From: Pontibacter aquaedesilientis
GTDB taxonomy: Bacteria > Bacteroidota > Bacteroidia > Cytophagales > Hymenobacteraceae
Direction of reading: 5' to 3'
Length of the DNA: 64,000 nucleotides
Assembly (NCBI RefSeq): GCF_014773225.1
Contig: NZ_JACXAJ010000001.1
Location: 558,001 to 622,000 of the forward strand
Below are positions 26,571 through 35,545 of the stretch, piece by piece (the stretch's first letter is position 1; each line of letters opens with the position of its first letter). The notes under the pieces are model-generated. The model saw only the letters and a list, made by a program, of their open reading frames with translations. It made no database searches and was not told the DNA's origin. A program made the translations under genes and the position numbers.

Positions 26571-28259
26571 ATGAAGAATAAATTTAAGAAAGCCTCGCTC
26601 GCAATCGTACTTTGTGTAGGGTATAGCTTTATGAATAACGCAGCCGCTCAAACCACAGGCTGGGGCGAGGGCGCTAAGCTGCAGGACGCGGAAGTGGTGG
26701 TAGAAAAGGACCGCAAGATTGAACTGCCGCGAGCTTCCCGAAACTATCAGAAATTTGCCGTGGCACCGCCTGAGCCCGGCGACCGTAACGTGCGTTACCG
26801 CTTTAGCGACTACCGGCTGGCTGACCAGAGCGTTGATTTGCAAATGAAGGTGCTCACCATCAAGCAGGATGAACTCACCAAGCTCTATGGCAACTACCTG
26901 AAAGCCGGACTCGGGAACTATGCTACGCTATACCTGAAAGGATATTTCCATAACAAGCGTAGTAATGTGGCTTCCTATGGTGCAGACGTCAGCCATATAA
27001 CATCGGCCAGAGGTCCCGTGGACAAGGGCAACTCTGCCGTTACCAACTCTGCCATCAACCTGAACGGGGAAGCCTATATGCAGGGCCTAACCATTGGCGG
27101 GAAGCTGGGGTATGGACGCGACAAGTATCATTTCTACGGGTATAATCCGGTTAGGGAATTACCAGTCGACAAAGACACCATCAGCCAGGTGTTTAACCGT
27201 GTAAATGCCGAAGGCTACATGCACAACCACACCTCAGGGGCTCCTTTCCTGTATAAAGCCGGCATGAACGTGAATTACCTCAACGACCGGTACGACATGC
27301 GTGAAACGAACATTGCTTTCAAGCTGAACAGTGAGTATGGCATTGACGATGTTTCGGGCATTAAGGTGGATGCTGATCTGTCCCTGGTGTCGCACAAAGA
27401 CTCTGCTTCGGTTAGCCGCAGCTTGTTCAAAATTCATCCCCAGTATGAGCGTCAGCTGAATGCGCTGCGCATCTCCGTTGGCGCTAACATCGCGCACACG
27501 GGCGACACTGTAAACGATGCCCGTAAGTTCAATGTCTACCCTACGGTACGTGTAGGATTGGAGCCGATAAAAGATAACCTATTGATTTACGCAGGTATAG
27601 GGGGTGATTTGCAAAGGGTTACTTTATATACCTTAACAGAAGAGAATCCTTTCCTGGCTCCGAACGTGCGGGTAGCTGACCAGAACAAAGGATTGGAAGT
27701 ATATGGCGGCATGCAGGCCAATATTGCCAATTATGTGCACCTGACAGGACGTGTTGCCTACCAGAATTTCCGCAACATGTACTTCTATAACAACTCCGCC
27801 AGTGACTCTACCAAGTTTGACCTGGTGTATGATGATGGCGTGACAAATGTTTTTAATGTTTATGCAGAGGCCGTGTTTAATTATTCTGACGAGGTTCGCA
27901 TAGGTTTAAAGGCTGATTATAACAAGTATAGCACAGCCAGCTTAGAGCAGGCATTTCACCGCCCGGAGCTGATGGCGAGTGTTTTTGCCACCTACAACTT
28001 CTACGATAAGATTCTGTTTAATTCAGAACTTTACTATATTGGGAGTTCTTTCGGGCGCATTAACCGTCCGGACGGTACTTCTGAGCTAAAGGAGACAGAT
28101 ACGATCATGGATCTGAACCTGAAGGCAGACTACAGATTCTCCAACAGGTTCACGACTTTCCTGATGGTAAACAATTTGTTTGGTCAGAAGTATGAAAGGT
28201 TTGTAAATTACCCGAACAAAAGTATAAATCTGATAGGGGGAGTCTCTTATTCATTCTAA
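26571..28259 (+). CDS. Outer-membrane beta-barrel protein without plug (TonB-receptor-like C-terminus)
   Basis: A 562-residue exported protein with a signal peptide (ending near NNAAAQ) and alternating amphipathic strands to the C-terminus. The end FLMVNNLFGQKYERFVNYPNKSINLIGGVSYSF, closing in Phe, matches the last strands of TonB-dependent receptors and the BAM recognition signal. No plug domain or TonB box is evident, and the length is too short for a full receptor. It sits 32 nt after the TPR gene and shares the cluster with ExbB/ExbD/TonB genes, suggesting the TPR and barrel proteins form one outer-membrane unit. Confidence 0.8.
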   Translation: MKNKFKKASLAIVLCVGYSFMNNAAAQTTGWGEGAKLQDAEVVVEKDRKIELPRASRNYQKFAVAPPEPGDRNVRYRFSDYRLADQSVDLQMKVLTIKQDELTKLYGNYLKAGLGNYATLYLKGYFHNKRSNVASYGADVSHITSARGPVDKGNSAVTNSAINLNGEAYMQGLTIGGKLGYGRDKYHFYGYNPVRELPVDKDTISQVFNRVNAEGYMHNHTSGAPFLYKAGMNVNYLNDRYDMRETNIAFKLNSEYGIDDVSGIKVDADLSLVSHKDSASVSRSLFKIHPQYERQLNALRISVGANIAHTGDTVNDARKFNVYPTVRVGLEPIKDNLLIYAGIGGDLQRVTLYTLTEENPFLAPNVRVADQNKGLEVYGGMQANIANYVHLTGRVAYQNFRNMYFYNNSASDSTKFDLVYDDGVTNVFNVYAEAVFNYSDEVRIGLKADYNKYSTASLEQAFHRPELMASVFATYNFYDKILFNSELYYIGSSFGRINRPDGTSELKETDTIMDLNLKADYRFSNRFTTFLMVNNLFGQKYERFVNYPNKSINLIGGVSYSF

Positions 28260-28265
28260 GTGCCT

Positions 28266-29372
28266 ATGGTAGAGAAGCACATCAAGAACCTGCTCTTTAA
28301 TCACGACTGTGTGATCATTCCCGAATTTGGGGGACTGATCACGCGGTACGTTCCGGCCAGTATCAATCCGGTGAAACACATGCTGGTGCCGCCATCCAAA
28401 AAGATCGCTTTCAACGAAAAGCTGGTTTTGAACGATGGGCTGCTCATCAGCACGATCGCTTATGCCAACAATATTTCCAAAGAGGAGGCAAAGCAAATGG
28501 TGGTGGCGTTTGTGCACAGTGCGCGCACGCGTTTAAATGGCGAAAACCGATTTGAACTGGCTGACATTGGTGTTTTCCGATACAATGCGGAACGCCGGTT
28601 AGAGTTCGAATACAAAGAGTCTGAAAACCTGCTTGAATCCAGCTTCGGATTGCCTGAGATTGTGGCAAGACCGATTCGCGCCGAAGAGCCTGCTGTGCTG
28701 CGCACACTGCTCAAAGAGCGCAAGGCTGAACCTGCACCTGTGAAACAGCCATTGCGTAGCCGTCTGAGACGTGCTTATAATGTTGCAGCCGGACTGGCCC
28801 TAACTGGATTGGTAGGAGCAGGTTTGTACATGCTTTCATTGCAGACAGACTATACCATCAGTAGTTTGAGTCCAACCTCTTTGTTTGGTGCGGAGCGCCA
28901 GGCCGCCGAGGAAAACGCATCTGCATCTGTGACTACTCAAATGCCAGCAGATCAATTTGCTTCAGCAGAGGAGAGTTTGGAAATGGAGGACAACGCAGTT
29001 AGCCTTGCGGAAGGCTCAGGCTTGACAGAAACTTCAATAGAGGCGACTCAATATGCAGCAGATGAAAGCGTTATAGCTAAAGCTGATGAGCAAGGTGCTG
29101 CCGTGGAAGTTGAGCAGCCTAGCACGACGATAAGTGGTAAGGATGGACGCTTTTACATCATTACAGGAGGGTACGCCCGCATGCACAATGCGGAATTCAG
29201 CCGACAGGAAATAGCTGAGAAGGGGCACGAGGCCAAAGTGCTGGAACCAGGACGCGGCAACAGACTGTTCAAGGTAGCTGTTGCTGATTTTGCAACGGCA
29301 GAAGAGGCGCAGGCCGCTATGGATACCTACAGACAATCATTCGGAGAAACAATTTGGGTTTATAATAATTAA
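28266..29372 (+). CDS. HU-CCDC81 and SPOR domain membrane protein
   Basis: A 368-residue protein with an N-terminal HU-CCDC81 domain pair (VEKHIKNLLFNHDCVIIPEFGGLITRY; FNEKLVLNDGLLISTIAYANNISKEEA), one membrane helix (about 172-192, AAGLALTGLVGAGLYML), an acidic linker and a C-terminal SPOR domain (GRFYIITGGYARMHNAEFSRQEI) that should bind denuded peptidoglycan. The topology places the HU-like part in the cytoplasm and SPOR in the periplasm, linking the two compartments. ATG 28266 is preferred, but GTG 28260, directly after the previous stop, is possible. Confidence 0.88.
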   Translation: MVEKHIKNLLFNHDCVIIPEFGGLITRYVPASINPVKHMLVPPSKKIAFNEKLVLNDGLLISTIAYANNISKEEAKQMVVAFVHSARTRLNGENRFELADIGVFRYNAERRLEFEYKESENLLESSFGLPEIVARPIRAEEPAVLRTLLKERKAEPAPVKQPLRSRLRRAYNVAAGLALTGLVGAGLYMLSLQTDYTISSLSPTSLFGAERQAAEENASASVTTQMPADQFASAEESLEMEDNAVSLAEGSGLTETSIEATQYAADESVIAKADEQGAAVEVEQPSTTISGKDGRFYIITGGYARMHNAEFSRQEIAEKGHEAKVLEPGRGNRLFKVAVADFATAEEAQAAMDTYRQSFGETIWVYNN

Positions 29373-29373
29373 C

Positions 29374-30078
29374 ATGACATCTCTTTTCTTACAAATTACA
29401 ACTACCCCAGCTGACACGACTGTTGCTCTTGCTGAGGGTGCTGAAGCGGCCGATAGCTCTGTTTCTTTGCTTGACCTTGCCATGGCAGGCGGCTGGGCTA
29501 TGATTCCTTTGGCGCTATTATCACTGGCTGCTGTTTACATTTTCTTTGAGCGTTATCTGACCTTGAAGAAAGCAGCCAAAAACCCGGATGGTTTCAGCGA
29601 CCGCATTAAAAGTATGGTACTGGCAGGAGATATCAACGGTGCCCGTATGCTGTGCGCCCAGACCAACACACCGGTATCCAGAATGCTGGGCAAGGGAGTA
29701 AGCCGTATTGGTAACCCGCTAAAAAACATTGAGACTTCCATCGAGAACGTAGGTAAGATCGAGATCAGCAAGCTGGAACGCAATCTGGCTGCTCTAGCAA
29801 CAATTGCAGGTGCTGCGCCTATGCTGGGTTTCCTTGGAACTGTAACGGGTATGATCCAGGCCTTTATCGCGATTGCGCAGGCAGAGGGATCAGTTAGCCC
29901 ACAATTGCTTTCTGCCGGTATTTACCAGGCCATGGTAACAACGGCTACAGGTCTGATGATTGGTCTGCCAGCCTATGTAGGGTATAACTACCTGGTATCG
30001 AAGATCGACAACATCGTACATGCCATGGAATACTCCTCCATCGAGTTTATTGATCTGTTACAAGAACCACAACTTTAA
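29374..30078 (+). CDS. MotA/TolQ/ExbB proton channel family protein
   Basis: Inner-membrane stator subunit that uses the proton gradient to drive a TonB/TolA-type transducer. The 234-residue protein has three membrane segments: AGGWAMIPLALLSLAAVYIFF, then IAGAAPMLGFLGTVTGMIQAF and YQAMVTTATGLMIGLPAYVGYNYL, with the conserved TolQ/ExbB pore motifs. The start is ATG 29374, 2 nt after the preceding stop. It forms a set with the ExbD and TonB genes that follow directly. Confidence 0.93.
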   Translation: MTSLFLQITTTPADTTVALAEGAEAADSSVSLLDLAMAGGWAMIPLALLSLAAVYIFFERYLTLKKAAKNPDGFSDRIKSMVLAGDINGARMLCAQTNTPVSRMLGKGVSRIGNPLKNIETSIENVGKIEISKLERNLAALATIAGAAPMLGFLGTVTGMIQAFIAIAQAEGSVSPQLLSAGIYQAMVTTATGLMIGLPAYVGYNYLVSKIDNIVHAMEYSSIEFIDLLQEPQL

Positions 30079-30080
30079 GC

Positions 30081-30479
30081 ATGAACTTACGCTCAAAAAA
30101 CAGGATCAACCCCGAGTTCAGCATGTCGTCTATGACCGACATCATCTTCCTGTTGCTTATATTTTTCATGCTCACCTCCAGCTTTGTAACGCCTACCGGT
30201 TTGCCGGTGAGCTTACCTACTAGCAAGTCATCCAACATCGTGATGCAAAAGATCAGCGTGACCATTACACCTGACTTAAAGTATTACTTGAATGAGAAAG
30301 AGATATCCTTGACTGACCTGGAGCCACAGTTGGCAGCACTTTTGCAAGGGACTGAAGAAGGAGTGGTGGTATTGCATGTTGACAAGAGTGTTCCGGTGGA
30401 GTACCTGGTAAATGTTGCCAGCATTGCTTCAAGCCTGAATGCTAAAGTCACGTTGGCCACTGTGCCGGCTGAGAAATAA
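30081..30479 (+). CDS. ExbD/TolR family protein
   Basis: Partner of the ExbB-type channel. The 132-residue protein has a cytoplasmic N-terminus, one membrane helix with the essential aspartate (MSSMTDIIFLLLIFFMLTSSF) and a periplasmic domain (KISVTITPDLKYYLNEKEISL...VVLHVDKSVPVEYLVNV). It starts 3 nt after the ExbB stop. The usual ExbD length and motifs are complete. Confidence 0.94.
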   Translation: MNLRSKNRINPEFSMSSMTDIIFLLLIFFMLTSSFVTPTGLPVSLPTSKSSNIVMQKISVTITPDLKYYLNEKEISLTDLEPQLAALLQGTEEGVVVLHVDKSVPVEYLVNVASIASSLNAKVTLATVPAEK

Positions 30480-30488
30480 AGAACGGAA

Positions 30489-31400
30489 ATGGAGATAGCA
30501 CTAACAAAGGAAGAAGAGAAAAACAAGAAAATTGCGGCGGGTATCAGCATTACCCTGCATGCGATCATCTTGTTGCTTCTATTCTACCTGCTGGCATGGA
30601 ATGGAGCCCCGGGCAATCCGGAGGAGGAGTTGGGTATAGAGCTGAACTTTGGCATGGATGCCGTAGGGAGCGGTGATGTGCAGTCGAAAGCTACTCCCAA
30701 CGAATCGAAGAACGTGCAGGACAGTAAGCCTGCGCCGACACAGCCCGATCCGCAGCCTGAGCCTAAGCCAGTGGCGGCTGCCACACCGCCCACCCCGGTA
30801 GAGACGCCTAAAGTAGTTACTACAACAGCTGATGCTCCTGTCACGGTGAAGGAAGAGGTGAAACCTCAGCCAAAGCCGCAACCTAAGGAGGAAGTGAAAA
30901 AGCCTGTGGAGCAACCCAAGGAGGAAGTAAAAAAGCCGGAACCTGAGAAGCCGCGCTCGCTATACCCTGGCAAACCAACCGAGAGCACAGGCACAGGCAA
31001 AAGTGGAACTTCCAACGAGGCAACCGGAAATAACAACGGCAACGACGCAAACAAAGTAGGCGACAAAGGCGATCCGGCAGGTTCTTTGGATGCCAAAGCC
31101 ATGATGGGTAAGCCCGGTGGCGGCGGTGGCGGAGACGGCCTGGATATGGCTGGCTGGCGCTATGACGTATCGCCGAAGCGCGACCCTTATGACAATGAGA
31201 CCGGCTTTGTGAAGTTCCGGATCCGGATTGATGCCGATGGTAACCTGATTGCGGTGGAGCGTCTGGAGAGTACCGTATCACCTCATGTAGAGAAATGGTA
31301 CCGGGACCAATTGCAGAGAACGACCTTTAGCAGAACGGGTGGTGGCAGAAGCTCGACCGGGGCCACCGGTACAGTAACATTTGTGATCAGATCACGCTAA
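30489..31400 (+). CDS. TonB/TolA-type energy transducer
   Basis: A 303-residue protein with an N-terminal membrane anchor (IAAGISITLHAIILLLLFYLL), a long Pro/Lys/Glu-rich periplasm-spanning region (about 60-160), a Gly/Asn linker and a small C-terminal TonB-like domain (TGFVKFRIRIDADGNLIAVERLESTVSPHVEKW). It probably couples the ExbB/ExbD pair to the barrel encoded upstream. It could also be a TolA equivalent. The next gene, folC, starts 13 nt on. Confidence 0.88.
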   Translation: MEIALTKEEEKNKKIAAGISITLHAIILLLLFYLLAWNGAPGNPEEELGIELNFGMDAVGSGDVQSKATPNESKNVQDSKPAPTQPDPQPEPKPVAAATPPTPVETPKVVTTTADAPVTVKEEVKPQPKPQPKEEVKKPVEQPKEEVKKPEPEKPRSLYPGKPTESTGTGKSGTSNEATGNNNGNDANKVGDKGDPAGSLDAKAMMGKPGGGGGGDGLDMAGWRYDVSPKRDPYDNETGFVKFRIRIDADGNLIAVERLESTVSPHVEKWYRDQLQRTTFSRTGGGRSSTGATGTVTFVIRSR

Positions 31401-31413
31401 TTATTTTGGTTTC

Positions 31414-32706
31414 ATGACCTATCAGGAGTGCCTTGATTATTTATACCAGCAATTGCCGATGTTTCAACGCATCGGCAATCTTGCTTTTAAGAAGAGCCTA
31501 GACAACATTATCGCCTTGAGCGATGCGTTGGGGCAGCCGCATCACAGGTTCAAAACGGTGCATGTAGCCGGCACAAACGGCAAAGGAAGCAGTTCGCACA
31601 TGATAGCCGCCGTGCTACAGCGAGCCGGTTACAAAACCGGGCTTTATACCTCACCGCACCTCAAGTCCTTTACAGAACGTGTGCGCATCAACGGCGCTGA
31701 ACTACCGCAGAATTACCTCATTCAATTTGTTGAAGACAACAAACAGCTGTTTGAGCAGGTACAGCCCTCTTTCTTTGAGATGACGGTGGCTCTCGCTTTC
31801 AAGTATTTTGCCGATGAGCAGGTAGATGTTGCCGTGATAGAAGTTGGCCTGGGTGGTAGGCTTGACTCCACCAATATTATTCAGCCAGAAGTATCCCTGA
31901 TCACAAACATCGGGTATGACCATCAGAACCTATTAGGAGATACCCTGGAACAGATTGCAGGCGAAAAGGCAGGTATAATCAAATCGCATACTCCCGTGGT
32001 GGTCAGTACGAAACAGCCCGAAATAGTGCACGTTTTTGAGCAGAAGGCGGCCATGGAGGAATCTTCGATCTACTTTGCAACAGACCATATACAGGTCAAT
32101 TTGCTGGATAGAACTCTCCAGAAGCAAGTTTTCGATGCCTATAAAGATGGGATATTGTGGCTCGATTCTTTGGAAACGGACTTAGCGGGCGTGTATCAGC
32201 AGTATAACCTACCGGGCGTTTTACAAACGTTGCTCTTGTTACAGGAGCGTGGCTATGCTATACCTGAAGAAGCCATCAGAGAAGGTATAGCCCACGCTAA
32301 AACGCTGACGGGCTTGAAAGGCCGTTGGCAAGTAATAAGCGAAAATCCTTTAACAATATGTGACACTGGCCATAACGTGGATGGAATTAAACAGATTATT
32401 TCACAGTTAGAAGCCTTGGATCCCAAGCAGGTACATATGGTTTTCGGAGCTGTGAATGATAAAGATGTGACCACCATTTTGCGTCTGTTGCCAAAGCAGT
32501 ACCGCTATTATTTCTGTCAGGCACAGATTCCGAGGGCTTTGCCTGTTGCTGAACTTCTCGAAAAAGCGACATCTGTCGGTCTAATGGGTGAGGCATACGC
32601 CACTGTAGCAGAAGCAATTGAGGCTGCAAGGGGAAATGCGGCGGCAGATGAGGTTATTTTTATTGGAGGTAGTACCTTTGTGGTCGCAGAGATTGACGAA
32701 TTATAA
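31414..32706 (+). CDS. folC: Bifunctional folylpolyglutamate/dihydrofolate synthase
   Basis: Mur-ligase family enzyme that adds glutamate to dihydropteroate and folates. The 430-residue protein has the ATP loop HVAGTNGKGSSSHMIAAVLQRAGYKTGLYTSPHL and RVRING, the central DVAVIEVGLGGRLDSTNII, and a C-terminal domain with LTICDTGHNVDGIKQII. It is cotranscribed with the envelope cluster upstream and trmB 3 nt downstream, an order seen in other Bacteroidota. Confidence 0.93.
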   Translation: MTYQECLDYLYQQLPMFQRIGNLAFKKSLDNIIALSDALGQPHHRFKTVHVAGTNGKGSSSHMIAAVLQRAGYKTGLYTSPHLKSFTERVRINGAELPQNYLIQFVEDNKQLFEQVQPSFFEMTVALAFKYFADEQVDVAVIEVGLGGRLDSTNIIQPEVSLITNIGYDHQNLLGDTLEQIAGEKAGIIKSHTPVVVSTKQPEIVHVFEQKAAMEESSIYFATDHIQVNLLDRTLQKQVFDAYKDGILWLDSLETDLAGVYQQYNLPGVLQTLLLLQERGYAIPEEAIREGIAHAKTLTGLKGRWQVISENPLTICDTGHNVDGIKQIISQLEALDPKQVHMVFGAVNDKDVTTILRLLPKQYRYYFCQAQIPRALPVAELLEKATSVGLMGEAYATVAEAIEAARGNAAADEVIFIGGSTFVVAEIDEL

Positions 32707-32709
32707 ATA

Positions 32710-33363
32710 ATGGGAAGATCTAAATTAGAAAAGTTTGCCGCTATAGCTGAGCGTGAGAATGTAGTTGAACCCGGAGATGAGCTATACGGCCAGTTAAAAG
32801 GGAAGTGGCGACAGGAGTTTTTTGAGAACGGCAATCCACTTGTGTTGGAAATTGGCTGTGGGCGCGGCGAATATACCGTAGGTATGGCACGTCTGTTTCC
32901 AGATAAGAATTACATTGGCCTTGATATCAAGGGGGCCCGCATCTGGAAAGGAAGCACCATGGCCCAGGAAGAGGATTTGCACAATGTAGGTTTCCTGCGC
33001 ACTTTTATTGAGAACCTGGAAGACAACTTTGCCGAAGGCGAAGTGGACGAGATTTGGGTAACTTTTCCAGACCCAAGGCCCAGAGACCGTGACATCAAGC
33101 GCCGCCTGACCTCACCGCGCTTTCTGGACTTATACGCTAAGATACTGAAGCCAGGAGGGATCGTGCATCTCAAAACAGATAACCAAATGTTGTTTGAGTA
33201 TACCCTGGAGGTGTTGCAAGAACGACAGCCAAAGGAACTACTCTCAACTGCTGATCTTTATCAGTCAGATTTGCAGGAGCACACTATGGGGATATTTACC
33301 ACGTATGAGAAACGCTATCTCGAAGAGGGCATCACCATCAAATACCTACAATTCAAGGTATAG
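32710..33363 (+). CDS. trmB: tRNA (guanine-N7-)-methyltransferase
   Basis: Adds the N7 methyl group to G46 of tRNA. The 217-residue protein has the SAM site VLEIGCGRGEYTVGMARLFP and GLDIKGARIWKG, followed by the conserved WVTFPDPRPRDRDIKRRLTSPRF loop, with Arg where many homologues have Trp. LKTDNQMLFEYTLEVL is also family-typical. It is the last gene of the run from 23.5 kb and is followed by a long terminator. Confidence 0.93.
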   Translation: MGRSKLEKFAAIAERENVVEPGDELYGQLKGKWRQEFFENGNPLVLEIGCGRGEYTVGMARLFPDKNYIGLDIKGARIWKGSTMAQEEDLHNVGFLRTFIENLEDNFAEGEVDEIWVTFPDPRPRDRDIKRRLTSPRFLDLYAKILKPGGIVHLKTDNQMLFEYTLEVLQERQPKELLSTADLYQSDLQEHTMGIFTTYEKRYLEEGITIKYLQFKV

Positions 33364-33390
33364 CTGCGAAATTCCGTTTATACCTAGCAA

Positions 33391-33441
33391 AAGCAGTACG
33401 GCCCGCTATACCTGAGTGTAGCGGGCCGTACTGCTTTTTTT
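33391..33441 (+). terminator. Long terminator after trmB
   Basis: AAGCAGTACGGCCCGCTA (33391-33408) pairs perfectly over 18 bp with TAGCGGGCCGTACTGCTT (33419-33436), followed by TTTT. The arm and loop contain CTATACCTG, a copy of the window-wide word. Confidence 0.93.
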
Positions 33442-33507
33442 ATAAGTAAACGAGCCTCTCAAAGCTTACTTCATCTGAAGTATAGGTGTTTCATTAAAAG
33501 GGGGGTA

Positions 33508-33555
33508 ACTTTCTAACTCCTAAACTTTCTAACTTCCAAACTCCTAAACTTGTCT
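33508..33555. repeat. Short imperfect tandem repeat at the 3' end of the TrpF-like gene
   Basis: A 16-nt unit, actttctaactcctaa, is followed by actttctaacttccaa and two half units. It lies directly after the - strand gene's stop codon. Similar TCTA-rich degenerate repeats recur near 52.26 kb, 56.48 kb and 63.95 kb. Confidence 0.6.
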
Positions 33556-34177
33556 AGTTTTCCTCGATCTCCTCGAAAATCTCCTGCAATTCGTCAAAAT
33601 CCTTTAGGCCAGGCTTGATCTCGTGACCTCCAAGCAGGCCTATACCTGTCGGTTTGATCTCTTTGAGGATATCACTGATGTTGTGGCGGTGAACGCCAAA
33701 GCCCAAGTACACCGGGAACCTTTTCGCCAGGTTTTTAAGAAATTTAATATTGGTTTCGTCGATGTCGTTGAAATCAGTGGAGTAGATAAGGAAACTGTCC
33801 ACCGAAGGGCTGTAGAGTTCCATCATCTCCAATAGCTCGCTCTCCACCGTGTCTTTGTTGATGAACACTTTCTGGATTACCGGTCTGTTAATTTCTTCGA
33901 TCTCATCAATCAGATATGGCGTATCCAGTTGGATGAAGTCCAGACCAAAGTCTTCGGCATACTGGTTAATGATATCGGGTTTGGCGCGTTCAAACTCACC
34001 GGCCAGCTTCACGCCCGACACCCAGCCAACGATTTCTTTCAAGGTGTCGGCGGGCATACGCTCCTTGTCGTCCAGCTTCAGGTTAAAGCTGATAATGTCA
34101 ACACCCATGCCTGCACAGTAGCGTGCGTCACTCAAATTGTTTATCCCGTTTACTATCACGGAGGTACGTAAGCCCAT
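33554..34177 (-). CDS. TrpF-like TIM-barrel protein lacking the catalytic Cys and Asp
   Basis: A 207-residue protein that aligns end to end with phosphoribosylanthranilate isomerase, for example LDFIQLDTPYLI against LDLIQLHGRETP, and GGHEIKPGLKDFDELQEIF against SGFELEPGLKDVEKVKELI in the genuine TrpF of this window (58479-59111). At the catalytic cysteine (C6 in TrpF, KVCGM) it has Asn (N10, VIVNGI). At the catalytic aspartate (D128, FLFDTRG) it has Tyr (about Y132, FLIYSTDF). It therefore cannot use the known mechanism and probably has another, unknown role. It is a single-gene unit divergent from mnmA. Confidence 0.85.
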   Translation of the reverse strand: MGLRTSVIVNGINNLSDARYCAGMGVDIISFNLKLDDKERMPADTLKEIVGWVSGVKLAGEFERAKPDIINQYAEDFGLDFIQLDTPYLIDEIEEINRPVIQKVFINKDTVESELLEMMELYSPSVDSFLIYSTDFNDIDETNIKFLKNLAKRFPVYLGFGVHRHNISDILKEIKPTGIGLLGGHEIKPGLKDFDELQEIFEEIEEN

Positions 34178-34346
34178 AGCGATCTATGTTTAAATAAAAC
34201 CCAGCGGTTCGATTTGTTGTTTTGATTTCCAAAGTAAGCCCCAAAATGGGTACGATGCCATATTTTTTAAGCTTTTTTTTAAACGCACGACCAATAGCTT
34301 GTAGTATGGCTATACCTGAACGCCTCAATATTTGGGTCGCTGAATC

Positions 34347-34376
34347 TTTATTAGTGGTACGATGTTACTATCTTTG
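34347..34376 (+). promoter_or_regulatory. Candidate promoter of the mnmA operon
   Basis: TATCTTTG (34369-34376) matches the -7 consensus. TTTA at 34347-34350 is a near match to the -33 TTTG at 18-nt spacing. The mnmA start is 41 nt downstream. Confidence 0.5.
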
Positions 34377-34417
34377 TAGTAAATTTATAGAGAATCGCAT
34401 TTCATTTTACAAAATAG

Positions 34418-35545
34418 ATGAGTAAGTTAGGAAGGGTTTTAGTAGCCATGAGCGGCGGCATCGACAGTTCGGTGGCAGCCGTTATGCTGCATGAGCAGGG
34501 ATACGAAGTGGTGGGCATGACCATGAAAACATGGGACTATGCATCCAGTGGCGCCAGCAAGAAAGAAACTGGTTGCTGCAGCCTTGATTCGATTAACGAC
34601 GCCCGAAACATTGCCGTACAGCTCGGCTTCCCGCATTACATTATAGACATACGCGAAGAGTTCGGTGACTTTGTGATCAACCACTTTACGGATGAGTACA
34701 TAGCCGGACGCACGCCTAACCCCTGTGTGCTGTGCAATACCCATATTAAGTGGGACGCCTTGCTTCGTCGCGCCGACCAGTTGGGTTGTGATTTTATTGC
34801 CACGGGTCACTATGCCAACATCCGGGAAGAAAACGGCCGGTATGTGATCTCCAAAGGCCTGGATGAAAACAAAGACCAGTCGTATGCACTTTGGGGTATT
34901 TCACAGGAAAGCCTCAGCCGCACGATTTTCCCGTTGGGAAGTTTGCGCAAAACGGAGATTCGCCAGATGGCATTAGACCGTGGCTTTACCGAACTGGTGA
35001 ATAAGCCGGAGTCTTATGAAATCTGCTTTATTCCGGACAACGATTACCGTGGCTTCCTGAAGCGCAGGGTAGAAGGTTTGGAGGAGCAGGTAGCGGGCGG
35101 AGAGTTTGTGCTCGAAGACGGAACTGTGGTTGGAAATCATGAAGGCTATCCGTTTTATACCATTGGCCAACGCAAGGGCTTAGGTATAGCACTCGGTTTC
35201 CCGGCTTATGTGACCCGCATCGAGAAAGACAGCAACCGTGTAGTGTTGGGCAACTACGAAGATTTGGCCAAAAACGCCATGACCGTAGGAAAGCTCAACA
35301 TGGTGAAATATGAGAATCTGATTGGTCAGCCTATACCTACCATCACGAAGGTACGCTACAATGATGCGGGCACCGAGGCCATTGTGGAGCAGGAGGGTGA
35401 CAAAATGAAAGTTCATTTCCTGAGTGGTGTTCATGCGATAGCCCCAGGTCAGGCAGCAGTTTTCTACGAAGGCAACGACGTAGTGGGTGGTGGCTGGATC
35501 GAGTCAAACTATAATTCAGATTATAACCTGAACGTGCTGCAATAA
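34418..35545 (+). CDS. mnmA: tRNA-specific 2-thiouridylase MnmA
   Basis: Thiolates U34 of Lys, Glu and Gln tRNAs. The 375-residue protein has the PP-loop motif (AMSGGIDSSVAAVMLHEQGYEV), the first catalytic cysteine in TPNPCVLCNTHIKW and the second in ESYEICFIPDNDYR, and the C-terminal beta-barrel domains. Length is normal. Its stop overlaps the start of the next gene by one base (TAATG), so the lipoprotein gene is translationally coupled. Confidence 0.95.
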   Translation: MSKLGRVLVAMSGGIDSSVAAVMLHEQGYEVVGMTMKTWDYASSGASKKETGCCSLDSINDARNIAVQLGFPHYIIDIREEFGDFVINHFTDEYIAGRTPNPCVLCNTHIKWDALLRRADQLGCDFIATGHYANIREENGRYVISKGLDENKDQSYALWGISQESLSRTIFPLGSLRKTEIRQMALDRGFTELVNKPESYEICFIPDNDYRGFLKRRVEGLEEQVAGGEFVLEDGTVVGNHEGYPFYTIGQRKGLGIALGFPAYVTRIEKDSNRVVLGNYEDLAKNAMTVGKLNMVKYENLIGQPIPTITKVRYNDAGTEAIVEQEGDKMKVHFLSGVHAIAPGQAAVFYEGNDVVGGGWIESNYNSDYNLNVLQ

